From Planctomycetota bacterium (GTDB lineage Bacteria > Planctomycetota > Planctomycetia > Pirellulales > Pirellulaceae), in assembly GCA_014584305.1 (NCBI GenBank), contig JACTND010000338.1, forward strand, positions 1 through 35,519: 35,519 bases of DNA. The letters run 5' to 3'. Made by a program: the position numbers and the translations under genes. The notes below the pieces were generated by a model. The model saw only the letters and a list, made by a program, of their open reading frames with translations. It ran no database searches and had not been told where the DNA came from. Shown here in pieces: positions 15,519 to 23,110 of the stretch. Positions within the stretch are counted from its first letter, which is position 1; the number at the start of each line of letters is the position of its first letter.

Positions 15519-16610
15519 TTAGTCGCCGCGCCAGGCTTGGCGCACCGCGTCATCTCCGGGCCAGTCAACCAGTTGGACTTGCCCCAATCGCTTCGGCAAA
15601 ACCAGACGCATGACGCTGCGGGTACTTTTCTTGTCGCGCTTCATCGTCGTCATCAATTCGTCCAGTCGGTCCAATGGGCATTGCACGGGTAAATTGAATC
15701 GTTCCAACAACGCTGTTTGCCGCAGCAACAGTTCGCGCGGGACAAACCCCTGACTCACCGCCAACCGCATGGCGCAGGTCATGCCAATCGCGACCGCTTC
15801 ACCATGCAAATAGTGTCCATATCCAAACGCGGTTTCAATCGCGTGCCCAAACGTATGACCGTAGTTCAAGATCGACCGTCCGCCGCTCGTTTCGCGCTCA
15901 TCATCCATGACGACGGCAGCCTTCAGTTGACAACAACGTTCGACAACGTATTCTAGTGCATTTGCTTCTAGCTCCAATAACTCCGCCGCATGATCGAACA
16001 CGTAGTTAAATAGGAACGGATCAAGAATCACGCCATACTTCACGACTTCCGCCAAACCAGAACGGTACTCGCGGCCGTCTAAGGTGGTCAAGACTTGCGG
16101 ATCGATCAAAACCAATCGCGGTTGCCAAAAACAGCCGATCATATTCTTGGCGCTGGGCAAATTGATACCGACTTTGCCCCCCACGCTGCTATCGACCTGC
16201 GACATCAACGTCGTCGGGATTTGAATGTAGTCCAATCCGCGCATGAACGTCGCTGCGGCAAAGCCCGCCAAGTCGCCGACTACGCCTCCCCCCAAAGCAA
16301 TGACCACGGATTCGCGCGTCAAACGGCGGTCAACCATTTCTTGCCATATCGTTTCTGCGGTAGCGACGGATTTGCTGGTTTCACCAGGCGGGACGACGAA
16401 TGTTTCTACACGGGCGGCCGTAGCTAACGAGTGCTTAATGAGTCTTCCCAAATAGAGTTGGCCGACTTGCCGATCCGATACGACAAACACGACTTGTTCA
16501 TCGACCCATGGCGCCAAGATGTGCCCGGCATTCTGAAGCCTGCCGGCTTCTATATGTATCTGGTAGGTGCGCGGCCCTAAAGCAACTGCGACTCGGCGCG
16601 ATCCATCCAT
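15519..16610 (-). CDS. aroB: 3-dehydroquinate synthase
   Basis: A 363-residue cytoplasmic enzyme that converts DAHP to 3-dehydroquinate in the second step of the shikimate pathway, using NAD+ and a divalent metal. Visible features are the NAD-binding GGGVVGDLAGFAAATFMRG (107-125), PTTLMSQVDSSVGGKVGINL (132-151), and the metal/active-site residues Glu188 (GLAEVVKYG), His252/His256 (NYGHTFGHAIE) and His269 (LHGEAVAIGM). The length matches the family. ATG 16610 is chosen by alignment to the usual N-terminus; upstream in-frame sequence to 16739 does not resemble the family. It heads the aroB-dprA-DUF1080 run. No other aromatic-pathway gene is nearby except hppD, which acts in tyrosine breakdown. 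Confidence 0.96.
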   Translation of the reverse strand: MDGSRRVAVALGPRTYQIHIEAGRLQNAGHILAPWVDEQVVFVVSDRQVGQLYLGRLIKHSLATAARVETFVVPPGETSKSVATAETIWQEMVDRRLTRESVVIALGGGVVGDLAGFAAATFMRGLDYIQIPTTLMSQVDSSVGGKVGINLPSAKNMIGCFWQPRLVLIDPQVLTTLDGREYRSGLAEVVKYGVILDPFLFNYVFDHAAELLELEANALEYVVERCCQLKAAVVMDDERETSGGRSILNYGHTFGHAIETAFGYGHYLHGEAVAIGMTCAMRLAVSQGFVPRELLLRQTALLERFNLPVQCPLDRLDELMTTMKRDKKSTRSVMRLVLPKRLGQVQLVDWPGDDAVRQAWRGD

Positions 16611-16776
16611 TGTCCCAGCGATTGCCACTTGAAGGTTCCCAGCGTTTGTATCAATCGCCAGCCAAATGAAGACCGCGACTGATTGCACGGTCTTATTGTC
16701 CCTGATCGGGCCGCAAGTGGCAATCCAAGTACACGCCAAGGCGCCTGCTCTCGGCGCCTGGCCTGGCGCTCGGTTA

Positions 16777-17640
16777 TCAACGCAAGTTGGCCAGCCTGGT
16801 TTTCAAATCGCGGATTCGGTGCGGCTCGGTCTCTAAAGCCAAAGCGCGACGGACAAAATACCGCGCGCCGACCGGGTCATCGGCCGCTTCGCATTGATCG
16901 GCTTCGGCCAGTAACGCGGCAATTTCAGTCCGGTTCCGTTCCTTTTCAGCGTCGCGATCGCCGCGAATCGAAGCGACGCTCCGGGCACCACGCGTGGCAG
17001 TGCTGACGCGATTCATCTGGTCGGCGCCGACCTGAGCAGCCTCTTCCTTTGCCATGCGGATGACCGCTTCCGCCGATGGATTGCCCGCAGGTGGTCCAGT
17101 CAGCGCTGGATCGGTCCCTAAGATGGCAAACTGTTGCCGTTCCCAAGGAGACAATGACCCTCCCAAGGCCGATCCAACTACAGGAATGGTCCCCGTTACA
17201 AACGGGCGAATCTCGCCGTCAAACATCGCACCGCCTTGGCCGTTGGGCACGATTATCGATGGAGCCACGCTCGACAGCGTGCGACTATTCCCCTTCCCCA
17301 TTTCCAATAGCAGCGAAAAACCCCCGCCGCCATCCCCGATTCGGCCAAAACCAATGCGCCCCGACGCATTGGGATCGTAGCCGCCAAAACCTGGAATCGC
17401 ACTGCCGAAACTATTCTGCCCAAACGAAACATTGGGAAACAGTTGGCCACCTGGGCCCAGGCCAACAATCCGCGAACCGGGGCCCACAGCGGCAGGAAGC
17501 CGAAAACCAAACCCCACCCCCATCCGCTCGAATCCCATTGAACTGCTGGTGGACATCGACGGCGTCACTCCGATCATTTGACCGGATACCGCAGAGACCA
17601 TCGACAGATACGCCGCCAAAAACAACCCGTAATGACGCAT
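16777..17640 (-). CDS. Secreted Gly-rich protein with a secretin-like segment
   Basis: 287 residues. It has a signal peptide (MRHYGLFLAAYLSMVSAVSG), then a Gly/Phe-rich region to about residue 110. A segment SVAPSIIVPNGQGGAMFDG followed by RPFVTGTIPVVG (about 124-157) recalls the C-terminal beta-strands of secretins (VPDGG ... PVLG pattern), but the rest of a secretin is absent. The C-terminal 100 residues are charged and helical, with EAADDPVGARYFVRRALALE resembling one TPR-like hairpin. GGAGGTGA lies 3 bases before the ATG, a near-perfect ribosome-binding site. It is upstream of aroB on the same strand with a 166-base gap. The secretin resemblance is my inference and the function is unknown. 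Confidence 0.68.
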   Translation of the reverse strand: MRHYGLFLAAYLSMVSAVSGQMIGVTPSMSTSSSMGFERMGVGFGFRLPAAVGPGSRIVGLGPGGQLFPNVSFGQNSFGSAIPGFGGYDPNASGRIGFGRIGDGGGGFSLLLEMGKGNSRTLSSVAPSIIVPNGQGGAMFDGEIRPFVTGTIPVVGSALGGSLSPWERQQFAILGTDPALTGPPAGNPSAEAVIRMAKEEAAQVGADQMNRVSTATRGARSVASIRGDRDAEKERNRTEIAALLAEADQCEAADDPVGARYFVRRALALETEPHRIRDLKTRLANLR

Positions 17641-18395
17641 TCTTCACCTCCAGGCTGAGTGCCCCCGACCTAGCTCCCTGCCAGAGAATCGTTTGGGGGG
17701 CCGACCTTGCCAGAAACATTTTAGGAATTTCCGGGCATTCCCGCCAGCAAATAGCCTATTTCTTCGCAAAAATTGCAACTTGTGATTATGCCTGTCCTTT
17801 TTGTCTTCTTTTTGTCTTTTTGTTTTGGGGAATTTTGGGGGGAGGCGCGAACTTTTTGGTGGGTTGAGGGTTCAATGGTAACGTTGGGAACTCGGGAGGA
17901 TGACGAACCGTCTCCTTCTGCACGCGCTGATCCCAAGTGGGATTGGCCTTAGGTTCGTGGTTTTCTGCATTAGTGCGCTAGCAACAAGGAGCTGTGTCGT
18001 GCGAAAGAATAGTAACTCCACCATGACTTGGAACGACGTCGTCGGTCGCCGAGCGAATCCGGTGGTAGTCCATTCGCGCACGCACTCGGTCTCGGTGCAG
18101 CGCCTCTTATTGTACTGCCAACGGGGACCAATCGGCGAACGTTACCAGCCAATGGGCGATACATCGCAACGCGGCGATCGCCTATCTCGCGAACAACGTT
18201 TTCCCTGTGTCTAGTTTGTTTGGCCGTCTCTTTATTTAATCCCTGATTGACTCCGTGCGTGATCGCGCACTCGTTGCGCTGGTCACGGGACCCTGCCGAG
18301 CGGTTCCGCGCGATCGTGTCCATGCGACCAGCCGCGCTGCCATCGACCGGTATGTTTAGGCGGAGCAAAAAACCCGAAGCAAAGGCTCCCGAGCC
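17641..18395. other. 755-base gap, no convincing gene
   Basis: It lies between two divergent genes. It contains repeat copy C, a G/T-rich tract just after it (17820-17880) and a small hairpin GTGCG/CGCAC (18255-18270). Short open frames (e.g. 17900-18214) lack a spaced ribosome-binding site and recognisable composition. It may hold promoters for both flanking genes, but I could not choose boxes with confidence. Confidence 0.5.
17784..17816 (-). repeat. Dispersed GGACAGGCATAAT repeat, copy C
   Basis: A single copy whose core, on the plus strand, is ATTATGCCTGTCC (17785-17797). It is followed by TTTTTGTC units: one, then TTC, then a second, then a partial third. No inverted partner was found within 700 bases. 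Confidence 0.65.
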
Positions 18396-18965
18396 ATGAA
18401 CGCAATCGCTCACAATACAGAAACTTTAACTCGTCATGTGGAACTTGTGCAACGCGCCCAAAGGGGAGATCGCGCGGCGTTGGGCGAGCTGTTTAACCAG
18501 TTCCGTCCGGTCGTTTTGTCGATCATTGCGCGCCGCGTCCCAGACGCCGGTGACGCCGAGGAATTGGCCCAAGATGTGTTTGTGAAGGTGATCGAAAAGC
18601 TGGTCCAACTGCGCCAGCCAGAGGCCTTTCCGGGTTGGATCAAGTCGATCGCCGTGCGATTGTCGCTGAACTTTGTGCAGCGGCGCCGAGCAACCGTGTT
18701 GGAGCAAGACACCTGGAACGGCGTATCGAACGATCCGTCACCGGTCGATGACGCATTGGATCGAGAACGCGCCGAAGTCTTGCGCGCCGGCTTGAAGCAC
18801 TTGCGGTCGATGGACCGCGAGGCGCTGGTCGCGTTCTACATCGACGGCAAGTCGATCTTGGAGATGGCCGACGAGTTCGATGCCCCAGTGGGCACCATCA
18901 AGCGGCGCTTGCACGTCGCACGTCAACGACTGGCTGGCGAAGTCGAGTTGTTGGCGACTGCATAG
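18396..18965 (+). CDS. ECF-type RNA polymerase sigma factor (RpoE-like)
   Basis: 189 residues with the standard two-domain ECF plan. Region 2 is about 22-90 (GDRAALGELFNQFRPVVLSII, DAEELAQDVFVKVIEKL). Region 4 is about 130-185 (LRSMDREALVAFYIDGKSI, then the recognition helix DAPVGTIKRRLHVARQRL). The DxxQDVF core-binding motif is intact as ELAQDVF. No anti-sigma factor gene adjoins it. A strong terminator lies 7 bases past the stop, so it is a single-gene transcript at its 3' end. The upstream 755 bases have no gene. It differs clearly from the sigma factor at 9581, so the window holds two separate ECF systems. Confidence 0.93.
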   Translation: MNAIAHNTETLTRHVELVQRAQRGDRAALGELFNQFRPVVLSIIARRVPDAGDAEELAQDVFVKVIEKLVQLRQPEAFPGWIKSIAVRLSLNFVQRRRATVLEQDTWNGVSNDPSPVDDALDRERAEVLRAGLKHLRSMDREALVAFYIDGKSILEMADEFDAPVGTIKRRLHVARQRLAGEVELLATA

Positions 18966-18972
18966 CCAAACC

Positions 18973-19007
18973 AGCGGCACGAGTTTTTCCTCGTGCCGCT
19001 CGGTTTT
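18973..19007 (+). terminator. Rho-independent terminator
   Basis: An 11-bp perfect stem (AGCGGCACGAG / CTCGTGCCGCT, 18973-18983 and 18990-19000) with a TTTTTC loop is followed by CGGTTTT. It starts 7 bases after the sigma-factor stop codon. Confidence 0.82.
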
Positions 19008-19125
19008 CCCCAACGGCAGCAAACGACCACTCCGGGGTGTGACGATAATCGTTGTGGCGTCTCGGATTGACCCATCGCCGCGCGTTCGCGAAAATAGAAG
19101 TACTCGTTAGAGTTCAAGAGGTGAC

Positions 19126-19185
19126 ATGGCGTCTGCCAAGCGTTTCCGTCGTTCGAAGTACTTTATCAAAGGCAATCAGCGATGA
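19126..19185 (+). CDS. Possible 19-residue leader peptide overlapping hppD
   Basis: ATG 19126 follows AAGAGGTGA, which matches the anti-Shine-Dalgarno region well, though spacing is short (4 bases after the GG). It encodes MASAKRFRRSKYFIKGNQR, with seven Lys/Arg and three aromatics. Its TGA stop overlaps the hppD start as ATGA (19182-19185). hppD has no recognisable ribosome-binding site of its own and no earlier in-frame start, so translational coupling is plausible. There is no homology evidence and it could be chance. Confidence 0.4.
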   Translation: MASAKRFRRSKYFIKGNQR

Positions 19186-20360
19186 GCACAGCCAGTATTC
19201 CGCAACCGGCACACCAATCAGAACCCAGCACGGATCCACTGCGGTTGATCGATGTCGATTTCGTTCGATTTTACGTGGGAAATGCCAAACAAGCGGCCTA
19301 TTTTTATGCCCAGTGCTTTGGATTCGAGATTGAACAGGTCAGCGATTTAACCACGGGCGTTCGCGATTCGGCGACGTATTTGTTGACGCAGGGTAACATT
19401 CGTTTCTTGTTGACCACGGCGTTGACGCCTCAGCACGAGGCGCAGCGCGAAGTGGGCCTCTACGGCGATGGCATCAAGGACATCGCCTTCACCGTGGACG
19501 ATGCAGAACGGGCCTATGAACAGGCTCTAAAAAATGGGGCTGAGTCAGCCTATGAACCGATCGCAATGGGGGACGAGACCGGAAGTGTCGTCTTGGCTGG
19601 GATTAAAACCATGGGGCGCGTGATCCATTCGTTTGTTTCTCGCCGCGGTGACTATGCTTTGGAGCGTGTGAAGCGAGGCGGCCGCTTTTTGCCCCAGTTC
19701 GCCGCGCTCGACAATTTGGCGATCAACGCCTACAACAAAGCCAACCCCGTGGGCCTATTCTACGTCGATCATTGCGTCGGCAACGTGGAACTGGGGAGAA
19801 TGAACTATTGGGTTCAATGGTATGAAGACGTGCTGGGCTTCAAACTGTTCAAACATTTTGACGACAAGGACATTTCCACAGAGTACTCAGCGCTGATGTC
19901 CAAGGTCATGGACTCAGGTCGTGAGTTGATCAAAATCCCCATCAACGAACCGGCGGAAGGCAAACGGAAAAGCCAAATTCAAGAGTATCTCGACTGGCAC
20001 CACAACACCCCCGGCATTCAACATTTGGCGCTATTGACCAAAGATGAGCTTCACACCGTGGCCCGTTTGCGCCAACGCGGCGTCGATTTCTTGCGGATTC
20101 CCGACGAATATTACGATCTTGTGTGGGACCGTGTCGGCGAAATCAAAGAAGATCACGAGGTCATTAAGGACTTGAGAATTTTAGTCGATCGGGACGACAA
20201 GGGTTATTTGCTGCAGATTTTTACCAAACCGCTGCAAGACCGCCCCACGTTATTTTTCGAAATCATCTGCCGCCGCGGCAGCGAGTCCTTCGGCAAAGGG
20301 AATTTTAAAGCACTTTTTGAGTCGTTGGAGATCGAACAAGCGCGGCGCGGCAATTTGTAA
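19182..20360 (+). CDS. hppD: 4-hydroxyphenylpyruvate dioxygenase
   Basis: A 392-residue cytoplasmic Fe(II) enzyme that converts 4-hydroxyphenylpyruvate to homogentisate in tyrosine catabolism. Two vicinal-oxygen-chelate domains are visible (about 20-165 and 185-365). The three iron ligands are His197 (YVDHCVGNV), His281 (PGIQHLALL) and Glu360 (LFFEIICRRG). The tail GKGNFKALFESLEIEQARRG is the usual active-site-closing helix. The length fits the family. The next homogentisate-pathway genes are not in the window. The start ATG is the most upstream possible in this frame. Its translation may be coupled to the short overlapping frame upstream. It is convergent with the lipoate ligase gene, 11 bases apart. 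Confidence 0.97.
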   Translation: MSTASIPQPAHQSEPSTDPLRLIDVDFVRFYVGNAKQAAYFYAQCFGFEIEQVSDLTTGVRDSATYLLTQGNIRFLLTTALTPQHEAQREVGLYGDGIKDIAFTVDDAERAYEQALKNGAESAYEPIAMGDETGSVVLAGIKTMGRVIHSFVSRRGDYALERVKRGGRFLPQFAALDNLAINAYNKANPVGLFYVDHCVGNVELGRMNYWVQWYEDVLGFKLFKHFDDKDISTEYSALMSKVMDSGRELIKIPINEPAEGKRKSQIQEYLDWHHNTPGIQHLALLTKDELHTVARLRQRGVDFLRIPDEYYDLVWDRVGEIKEDHEVIKDLRILVDRDDKGYLLQIFTKPLQDRPTLFFEIICRRGSESFGKGNFKALFESLEIEQARRGNL

Positions 20361-20371
20361 CAAAGACCGTC

Positions 20372-21106
20372 TCACGAACGCCGTCCGGATTGGATCCAGT
20401 CGGGCCGTGCATACTTGGACTGAACCAGCGCCGCGGTTTGTTCCGCTGGCCAATTCGTCAACAGCGTCTCCGCTTGCCACACCTCACGCAGGGCCGCTTC
20501 CAATTCCGCTCTGCTTGTCGGGATGCTACCGACAAATTCCGCATGGCTGCGTCCGCGGCGGTATTCTGGCATCCGGGGCGGTATCCGCAAACAACGGCTG
20601 ATCAATTCTAGGTCGAAGTTGTACAGAAACGTGCCGTGGTAGAGTACGGCGTTGCGTACGCAACGCAGGCTGTTGCCGCTCACTTTTCTTCCATCCACAA
20701 TCAGATCGCAGATCCCCTCGCGGCGCGCCTCGATATTCAAGGCATCGAGCGCCGCCACGTGCCGCGCCATGACGTTGTCGTGAATGCGTTGGATATCGCG
20801 TCCGCTGCTTTCTCCCAACATGGGGAGCACGACGGCGTACATCAAACAGCCCGGACCCGTTACAATCGCCGCTCCGCCGCTGACCCGCCGCTGCACCGGA
20901 ATGGACAGGCGAAGGCATTGATCCCAATGGACTTCGCGTTCCAACTGCGAGCCGCGTCCAACCACTACGAAATGCGACGATGGCTCCCACAGTCGCAAGA
21001 CACCGGGAACGCTAGCCGCATCCACCAGATTCAAGAGCGCTTCATCCAGCGCGAGATTGGCTGAGGGATCGTTAAATGTCCAAACCAATAACCGCATATT
21101 GTTCAT
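20372..21106 (-). CDS. Lipoate-protein ligase A family protein
   Basis: 244 residues of the BPL/LplA/LipB catalytic fold. Key motifs are LALDEALLN, WEPSSHFVVVGRGSQ, the lipoate/ATP loop RRVSGGAAIV (usually RRxSGGGAV, so the third Gly is Ala) and the lysine motif VDGRKVSGNSLRC, followed by LYHGTFLYNFD. There is no C-terminal accessory domain of the E. coli LplA type. It could therefore be an LplA with a separate partner, or an octanoyl transferase of the LipM type. These enzymes attach lipoyl or octanoyl groups to E2 and GcvH proteins. ATG 21106 is used; a second ATG three codons later (21097) is possible. No lipoylated-protein gene is nearby. Confidence 0.88.
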   Translation of the reverse strand: MNNMRLLVWTFNDPSANLALDEALLNLVDAASVPGVLRLWEPSSHFVVVGRGSQLEREVHWDQCLRLSIPVQRRVSGGAAIVTGPGCLMYAVVLPMLGESSGRDIQRIHDNVMARHVAALDALNIEARREGICDLIVDGRKVSGNSLRCVRNAVLYHGTFLYNFDLELISRCLRIPPRMPEYRRGRSHAEFVGSIPTSRAELEAALREVWQAETLLTNWPAEQTAALVQSKYARPDWIQSGRRS

Positions 21107-21292
21107 CTGTTTCAGATTGTCTAATCGCTAACGCCCTAGCCAGTTTGCGCAATCTCGCGCGGTTGCCAGCAAGTTTCCATCAAAAATTCTCGCGCTACCA
21201 TTTGAAACCGGCACGGCCATTTGGCAAACTAGGAACAACCGATTCCATTCGGACCGCTGCCCACGTCGGCGGCGTTGCTGAAGACGGCAAGT

Positions 21293-21322
21293 TTGGCTTT
21301 TCCCATCGAATCGGATTAAGAT
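21293..21322 (+). promoter_or_regulatory. Candidate promoter for the YTV-type gene
   Basis: TTGGCT (21293-21298) and TAAGAT (21317-21322) are 18 bases apart, each with four of six consensus matches, and lie about 41 bases before the start codon. The ribosome-binding site GAGGG is 7 bases before the ATG. Prediction only. Confidence 0.3.
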
Positions 21323-21363
21323 AGTAACAGAGTCCCAATAGGCATATTTTCGAGGGTCGTCTT

Positions 21364-22920
21364 ATGTCCTGGCATCGTTCATTCGTCGCTGGTTTCGTAT
21401 CGCTGGTTGCGGCGGCCACCGTTTCTCCCTGCGCCGCCCAACAATTTTATCGGTGGGTTCCCCAAGTCGTTTACGAAGACCAACCGATCACCACGTCGCG
21501 TTGGCTGACCGAGACGCAATATGAAACACAGCAGGTTACCGAGTACCGCGGCGTGTGGGTCGATGAGCCCCGCTCTCGTCGCGTCGTTACTCACAAGCCA
21601 GTCCGCCGCGAGCGGGTATTGGAAGAGCGCTATTCCGTGCTCAAGCCAGTAACCGAGACGAGTTACACCGAACGTACCGTTGACGAAATCGTTTACGAGA
21701 ATGTCGTCGAGTATCAAGATCGCCAAGTCGTTGTCAACCGTCCGGTGATTGAAACGGTATATCAAGACCAATCCTATGTTGTCCGCAAGCCGGTTACCCA
21801 GCAATATTTGCAAACCGAAGATGTCGTCACTTACAGGCCGCAAACGACAACGCAAACCGTGTATCTGCCGGCGACGCAACAAGTGGTTCAACCCGTGCTG
21901 CAGCCCGGTGCGACCACCAGCGGCTTGCAATGGTTGCCGCGTGGATACTATTACGATCCCGCCGTCGGACAAAACGTATTTCGTCGGGCCGGCTTGCATT
22001 GGACGCAAAACCAGGCCCCCCCAGTTCTCAATTATCAGGTCGGGCAGGTTCCCGTGCTGGTCCCTCAACAAACGACCCAAACCGCGTTGGTTCCCGAAAT
22101 CGTCCGGCAACAACGACCTGTGGAAATCACCACGTATCAAGATGTGGTTGAAACGCGCAAGGTTCCGGTTCAAGTTCAGCGAACCGAACAAGTCGTCCAA
22201 ACCGAACGCGTCCCGGTAACCGTGCAGAAACCAGTCGTCAGGCAACGCGTGGAAAAGGTTCCCGTGCCCCCTCGATATGAACAACAAGAAGTGGTCCGAC
22301 GCGTCCCCTTTGTCGAAACGGTGTACGAACCCGTGGAAGAAGTCGAGCACTACACGGTGAAAGTATTCAAAACAGTCCCTGAAGTACGTGAGGTACAAGT
22401 TCCTCGTCAGGTACAACGCCGCGTCGATTATCAAACCACGCAACGCGTGGCGCGCACCGTGTGGACGAAAGTCCCCACCGATGCCTGCGGGAATCCTCTG
22501 CCGGCGCCGCAGGTGACTTCGTTGAGTCCCAATTGGCAAGCAGTGCAATCGACGGTGGTGGGAGGCGGCGCTGCCAGTTTAGGGCCCATCGAATATCGCG
22601 CCCGGCCCGTCTATCAAACGGGCAATGAGACCATTCCTGAAGAGCTGCGCCAGTACGGTAATCCGGTGTTGCTTGAGCGGCGTGTTTTGGACGCCGTGCC
22701 CGGAACCAACGACTCGGCGACGTCTGCCGAACCCATGACGCGCATTCAAAAACCGGCGTTGCCTGAAGAAGCGGATCGTGCGCCTCAACTGCCGGAGAAC
22801 AGTGGCAGCGAGTCTGGTGACGGCACGAAGTCGGTGTTGGACCGTGAGTCCGATGCATCTCAATCAAAATCGTCGGAACCAGATAGTGAAACCAGCGACC
22901 CACCCATGAACGGCGGTTAG
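21364..22920 (+). CDS. Secreted YTV-type repeat protein, probable cell-envelope component
   Basis: 518 residues with a signal peptide ending near CAAQQF. Most of the protein is a degenerate repeat of alternating hydrophobic and polar residues, such as RYSVLKPVTETSYTERTVDE, SYVVRKPVTQQY and VPVTVQKPVVRQRVEKVPV. This is the Y-x-V-x-(K/R)-P-V-x-E-T pattern of the planctomycete YTV repeat. Unlike many YTV proteins, the repeats lack cysteines. A central unit (about 180-220, with YYYDPAVGQNVFRRAGLHW) is not repetitive. The last 80 residues are acidic, Ser/Glu-rich and probably disordered. YTV repeats occur in planctomycete cell-wall proteins; a structural envelope role here is inference. Composition is rich in Val, Gln, Arg and Thr, unlike its neighbours. 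Confidence 0.78.
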   Translation: MSWHRSFVAGFVSLVAAATVSPCAAQQFYRWVPQVVYEDQPITTSRWLTETQYETQQVTEYRGVWVDEPRSRRVVTHKPVRRERVLEERYSVLKPVTETSYTERTVDEIVYENVVEYQDRQVVVNRPVIETVYQDQSYVVRKPVTQQYLQTEDVVTYRPQTTTQTVYLPATQQVVQPVLQPGATTSGLQWLPRGYYYDPAVGQNVFRRAGLHWTQNQAPPVLNYQVGQVPVLVPQQTTQTALVPEIVRQQRPVEITTYQDVVETRKVPVQVQRTEQVVQTERVPVTVQKPVVRQRVEKVPVPPRYEQQEVVRRVPFVETVYEPVEEVEHYTVKVFKTVPEVREVQVPRQVQRRVDYQTTQRVARTVWTKVPTDACGNPLPAPQVTSLSPNWQAVQSTVVGGGAASLGPIEYRARPVYQTGNETIPEELRQYGNPVLLERRVLDAVPGTNDSATSAEPMTRIQKPALPEEADRAPQLPENSGSESGDGTKSVLDRESDASQSKSSEPDSETSDPPMNGG

Positions 22921-22936
22921 GTTGAAACGGGTCCCC

Positions 22937-22952
22937 ATTCCGCTTGCGGAAT
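22937..22952 (+). terminator. Stem-loop after the YTV-type gene, weak terminator candidate
   Basis: ATTCCGC, TT, GCGGAAT forms a perfect 7-bp inverted repeat 17 bases past the stop codon. The two-base loop is too tight for all pairs and there is no T-tract, so termination is uncertain. Confidence 0.3.
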
Positions 22953-23110
22953 TGCCTTCAGAATTCGCGCGCTTGTCCTGCGGTTGGCTACAATCCAAGG
23001 AGTACATCGTTATGTCGTGTGGGTAGCACAATCGGCGGCAGGGCTCCAGCGATGGCGAACCTCGGTTGTCCGCCTTGCCGACGAGATTCCATTCGCGTCA
23101 GTGTGATGTG

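Noticed and set aside
17900-18214. Open frame of 104 codons in the large gap, with GGAGG next to its ATG
   Set aside because: The GGAGG touches the ATG with no spacer, the product lacks any recognisable pattern and its composition is not gene-like.
21379-22548. A 389-residue open frame on the minus strand opposite the YTV-type gene
   Set aside because: Its codons mirror the repetitive plus-strand gene, there is no recognisable domain or signal, and the plus-strand protein has a signal peptide, ribosome-binding site and known repeat pattern.
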